From the NCBI GenBank assembly GCA_022818135.1, contig JAFMSR010000002.1, positions 49,260,801 to 49,324,800 of the forward strand: a DNA stretch of 64,000 nt, read 5' to 3'. Shown piece by piece: positions 60,563-64,000 of the stretch (positions are counted from its first letter, which is position 1; the number at the start of each line of letters is the position of its first letter). The notes under the pieces were generated by a model, which saw nothing but the letters and a program-made list of their open reading frames with translations, did no database searches and was not told where the DNA came from. Source of the stretch: Saxidomus purpurata. Its lineage: Eukaryota; Mollusca; Bivalvia; Venerida; Veneridae. The translations under genes and the position numbers were made by a program.

Positions 60563-60961
60563 ATGCATAACCGATACTCTTTTTAGCTTACCATTTTATT
60601 TTTGTGCATAACCAGTAGTCTTTTTAGTTTACCATTTTATTTCTGTGCATAACCAGTAGTCTTTTCAGCTACCATGTTATTTCTGTGCATAAGCATTTGT
60701 CTTTCCTAGCTTACCATGTTATTTCTATGCATAACCAGTAATCTTTCTAGCTTACCATGTTATTTCTGTGCATAACCAGCAATCTTTTTAGCTTACCATG
60801 TTATTTCTGTGCATAATCAGTAGTCTTGTCATCTACCATGTTATTTCTATTCATAACCAGTAATCGTTTTAGCTTACCATGTTATTTCTGTGCATAACCA
60901 GTCATCTTTTCATCTACCATGTTATTTCTGTACATAAGCAGTAGTCTTTTCATCTACCATA
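60563..60961. repeat. 41-bp minisatellite, about nine copies
   Basis: Unit GCATAACCAGTAGTCTTTTT plus AGCTTACCATGTTATTTCTGT, with 40-42-bp spacing (60565, 60606, 60647, 60687, 60729 and on). Confidence 0.85.
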
Positions 60962-60996
60962 GTCTTAGGTTTACGTTAGCTATTGTGATAACATAT

Positions 60997-61125
60997 GTCT
61001 CTTATTTGTTGTCTTGCATACTGTCTGTTATTTGTTGTCTGGCATACTGTCTGTTATTTGTTGTCTAGCATACTGTCTGTTATTTGTTGTCTAGCATACT
61101 GTCTGTTATTTGTTTTCTAGCATAC
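60997..61125. repeat. 26-bp minisatellite, about five copies
   Basis: Unit CTGTCTGTTATTTGTTGTCT plus AGCATA, in register from about 60997 to 61125, with single-base differences. Confidence 0.85.
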
Positions 61126-62067
61126 TTGATTCCTAGCTTTTCTCTTGCAAAGTGTGGAGCATTTTCATCTGCAGTGCAACAATGAATACTTGCAGACCAG
61201 TGAAATGAACCTTCTATAAGCCAAGGTTCATGTCTGATGTCTTATCTATTCACTTTTACCTTGAGGTTGTATTGTTTACCCAGTCATCATAGTATTTTAT
61301 ATGGTGGTCAGAATATTTGTCTGGAATGCTAGGTTAAGTTTGAAACTGGGTCACATGGGGCAAGGTACTAAGTCACAAGGTCAAGTCATAGAAAAACATA
61401 TTGAACACTAGATGCCACGTTTTGGACCCAATCGTCCCGATGATGATGAATACATGTATAATTAAGTTTGTTTGATGAACTATATGATATCAAGTTTAAA
61501 GCTTAGTCACATAGGCTGAAACAAATTGGTCATCTGGTAAAATCAAAGAGAAACCTTGTGTACACTGTAGATATCTCAATTTGTACCCAATCATCAAAAA
61601 GGTTGTAAAGAAAGTTTGTCCTGATGAACTCAATTTTGAAACTTGTCCAAATGGGGTCAAAACAAGGTCACATGTCAAATCAAAGGTCAGCCTTGTGAAC
61701 CCTCTAGAGGTTTGCATTTAATCGAATTGATTCAAAGTATTTACCAGAATCTGTTAATCATGCAAGTTTAGTTGCAGGCCTGGTCTGCTTTCAGATGTAT
61801 ACTGTTGATCTTGGTGAACATATGTTATAGGGCCATCATGACTTGTGTTGTAAAATTTGTGTTTGTAAATGAGCAATAAAAGCCATTTCAATGATATTCC
61901 CAAGTATGCTTCTAACAATGTACACTAGGCAAAAGGCTCTGTGTTTCTTCTGTAACTCTTCTGTTTTCATATATCACAAATATGGCAATAAAGTTTGTAG
62001 AATGGTGTTTTACTATCACTTATAATGTTTAAACCTGTTGTATACAAGGTCAAATGGGAGACACTCA

Positions 62068-62325
62068 GAATCCCCTTGGTCATAATCCCCTTGGTCCAAA
62101 AATGGCATAGTAGTCATAATCCCCTTAATGGATTTTACATTTTAATTTCAATGATTTAATTTTTTTTCAATCATTTGCTATAGAAAAGTTAAACTAGAGA
62201 CAAATAAAACATTGAGTAAAAGTTTTTCATTCAATATATGCTTTTCCACTTGTAAAATTTATTGAGGGGATTATGACTACTATGCCATTTTTTGACCAAG
62301 GGGATTTCGACTAAGGGGATTTTGA
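62068..62325. mobile_element. MITE with repeated AATCCCCTTGGTC motif in each arm
   Basis: The left arm carries AATCCCCTTGGTC twice, then AAAAATGGCATAGTAGTCAT and AATCCCC. The right arm is the same in inverted order (GGGGATTATGACTACTATGC, then two GACCAAGGGG/GACTAAGGGG motifs). The loop is AT-rich and about 110 bp. The ends are slightly degraded, so no sure target duplication. Confidence 0.75.
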
Positions 62326-63775
62326 AGTACACTCTGGTCAGACAGGCCTTGACATCCTATCACTTTCTATTCATATATAATCTTCATTTTGAAAAACCAA
62401 AATCTGGTTTATTTTCAGATTTATGAATTGGTAGCCAAATGTTCACAATATTAATTTACAAAATGTTCGCTTTGCCAAATGTTCATTCTCTATACCTTGA
62501 CTGCATCTAGAAAGAAAATAATCTGTCAAATGTTTGTGTCTCTTGTTTTAATGGTATAAATATTGTACCGTAGTTGTGTAAGTGTTCATGAGGTGAACAT
62601 TTCTGTTCCAGTTATGAACCTGTGTCAACTGGGCTAAAAACTAGGTCACACAGTCAAATCAAAGTAAAAACCTTGTTAATTCTTGTAGTAGTCACACTCA
62701 TGAAAATTGGTCAGAATATTTGTCTTGTCAAGGTCTAACTTACGATATATAGTTTAAAGTTGAATTTCAGTCACATTGGGTCAGAAGTCGGTCATGTACT
62801 GAGGTGAGCGATATAGGGCCATCTTGTTTAATTATCTCAACTTGACAGAGTTGAAGACCTTAACACGAAGATGTCAGTTTGGGGGAGCATTCATGGTATT
62901 CACTGATATGCTTGTTGAATTTGTTGCATTTGGTTCACAAAAAGGTGGGGGGGACTGAAAATGTCTCAAGTAATACTGGATATAGGCCCCGACACCCCAG
63001 TATTTAGGGTGATTGATAGTAACTCAATTTAAAAGCAACCACTGGGGATTCACTTGTATCTTTCTGCTAGTTTTATCATCATCATTCTCATACTTGACTG
63101 TGCAGTAGTTACAATTTCTTTATTTATCTTTTACTGACAAAAATTTCTAACACAATTTTAGTATCGTAACTGTCAGCTATTTATAGAGTTAAGGACCATA
63201 ACATTACTCTTACCAAATCCAATATAAGTCTGACTACTGATTTCAAAGAAGAAATGTGTTTAAGGTTCTATAAAGGTTATATTAGGAAAGCAGTCCCATT
63301 TTCAAATGGCTTTATGCGCCGTTTTTTTCTTTCAATGATATTGCAAAAAATAAAAAAGTTTTTGGTGAAGAAACAACAACAACAACATGCAAGAAATGTG
63401 TACATCCACATTGTTTGAGAATAAATACAAAACAATTCTATGATTGTTTTATCTGTAAATTTATGATTCTATGCACTTAAACTTTATCAGTAATGTTAAA
63501 ATGTCCCCTCTATCTTTAGGTCAAACACTCAAGTGTCTTCTGAAGAGAGGAGCATAAATTCTGCTCCTATATAGCAAGACGCCCTGTAAAATATGGTTTG
63601 TAAAAAATTTAAGTGAATGTATTAGCATATAGACCTTAGCATTGATTGCATTGTAATCTACCTAATTTACATAATCTTTAGATATTTGAATGCTGGTACA
63701 TATTAAGTGATAGTTATCATTTCTATGCTAAGTTGAAGCAAGTTGATTTTACGGTCATTTTATTGTTTATTGCAG

Positions 63776-63826
63776 ATATAAATCCCTACAGACCCAGCTA
63801 TGCGATGCCATCCAGATCTGTGAGAG
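63776..63826 (+). CDS. SORBS: Last SORBS-gene exon in the window (51 nt)
   Basis: The acceptor is gtttattgcag and the donor is gtatgt. Phase 1-1. It encodes DINPYRPSYAMPSRSVR. The gene continues beyond the window, where the SH3-coding exons are expected. Very short, so the call rests on strong splice sites and phase agreement. Confidence 0.72.
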
Positions 63827-64000
63827 GTATGTCCAGAAAACTTTTCAAAATGTTCTTAAAACTGTATGCATACAAAAAAAAATAGTAACTTCATTTAACT
63901 TCACCTCTTTTGGTAAAGGTTCAAAATGATTTATCCTTGAGTAGAAGTGGAAACAATATGCTCATTGGCTGATTGCAATATCTCTGTTACTCTTTCTTTT
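63827..64000. other. Start of the next intron
   Basis: Begins with gtatgt after the last exon seen and runs to the window end. No feature. Confidence 0.6.

Larger units (their letters stand above)
60486..63775. other. Intron with two minisatellites and a MITE
   Basis: 60563-60961 is a 41-bp minisatellite and 60997-61125 a 26-bp minisatellite. 61,310-61,830 is a decayed AGCTCACC-type body and tail. 62068-62325 is a MITE, and 62,630-62,830 another AGCTCACC-family tail. 62,830-63,775 looks featureless. Confidence 0.5.
1954..63826 (+). other. SORBS: Gene span: sorbin/SORBS-family adaptor protein (partial, 17 exons seen)
   Basis: Span of the exons I can join on the + strand; the gene continues past both ends of the window. 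The family call rests on two exons (54829-55034 and 56098-56173). Joined in phase 0 they give the GIGP-like DESG linker and then DWYKQMYKSLH, the short motif known between the SoHo region and the SH3 domains of SORBS1/2/3. SORBS proteins are cytoskeletal adaptors at focal adhesions and muscle Z-discs, binding vinculin, flotillin and signalling proteins. No SH3 domain is encoded here, so the C-terminal exons must lie downstream. About 1,547 codons are seen, mostly disordered. Every junction agrees in phase. The start codon and first exons are not visible. Orthology to SORBS1, 2 or 3 cannot be decided. Confidence 0.85.

Noticed and set aside
63521..63580. Short terminal exon after ctatctttag (SNTQVSSEERSINSAPI)
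   Set aside because: Open only in phase 2-in; the gene enters in phase 1, which gives a different short peptide and stop.

Overview
Eukaryotic genomic DNA, AT-rich, with long introns and many dispersed repeats. The repeat set points to a bivalve mollusc, probably a heterodont clam: pearl-like elements with ~160-bp tandem cores, AGCTCACC...GGTGAGC elements, a tRNA-derived SINE and a BEL/Pao retrotransposon. The species is inferred from repeat types only.

Host gene. One gene runs on the + strand through the whole window and is open at both ends. I find 17 exons (4,641 nt, 1,547 codons) between about 1,954 and 63,826. Exons at 54,829 and 56,098 join in frame to give RYENIGPIDEESGMPL followed by DWYKQMYKSLH, the hallmark linker of the sorbin-homology (SORBS/CAP/ponsin/vinexin/ArgBP2) adaptor family. 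The rest is proline/serine-rich disordered sequence with SoHo-like patches. The SH3 domains expected at the C-terminus are not in the window and should lie beyond 64,000. Thirteen of the 17 exons are phase 1-1; the other four form two adjacent compensating pairs. Two giant exons (1,197 and 1,389 nt) carry an internal ~29-residue repeat and a set of IP[VI]-type motifs.

Mobile DNA. The 10.9-kb intron between 11,378 and 22,298 holds a complete BEL/Pao LTR retrotransposon on the - strand (11,530-19,182). Its two 837-bp LTRs look identical, yet the gag-pol region is cut by about eleven frameshifts and stops. Other introns hold Helitron/Helentron-like non-autonomous elements (9,857-11,058; 24,036-24,331; 46,493-46,784; 37,874-38,782; 41,388-42,290; 48,247-49,040; 43,339-43,534). 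There are also terminal-inverted-repeat elements at 21,489-21,882 (CACGGTG ends, 5-bp duplication, Transib/RAG-like hallmarks), 34,263-35,202, 35,927-36,326, 56,641-57,641 and 62,068-62,325, a SINE near 23,660, and several satellites and minisatellites.

No rRNA, functional tRNA, CRISPR array or prokaryotic operon is present. Most short open frames are chance frames in introns or repeats. Exon boundaries come from splice signals and reading-phase agreement, not from transcripts.
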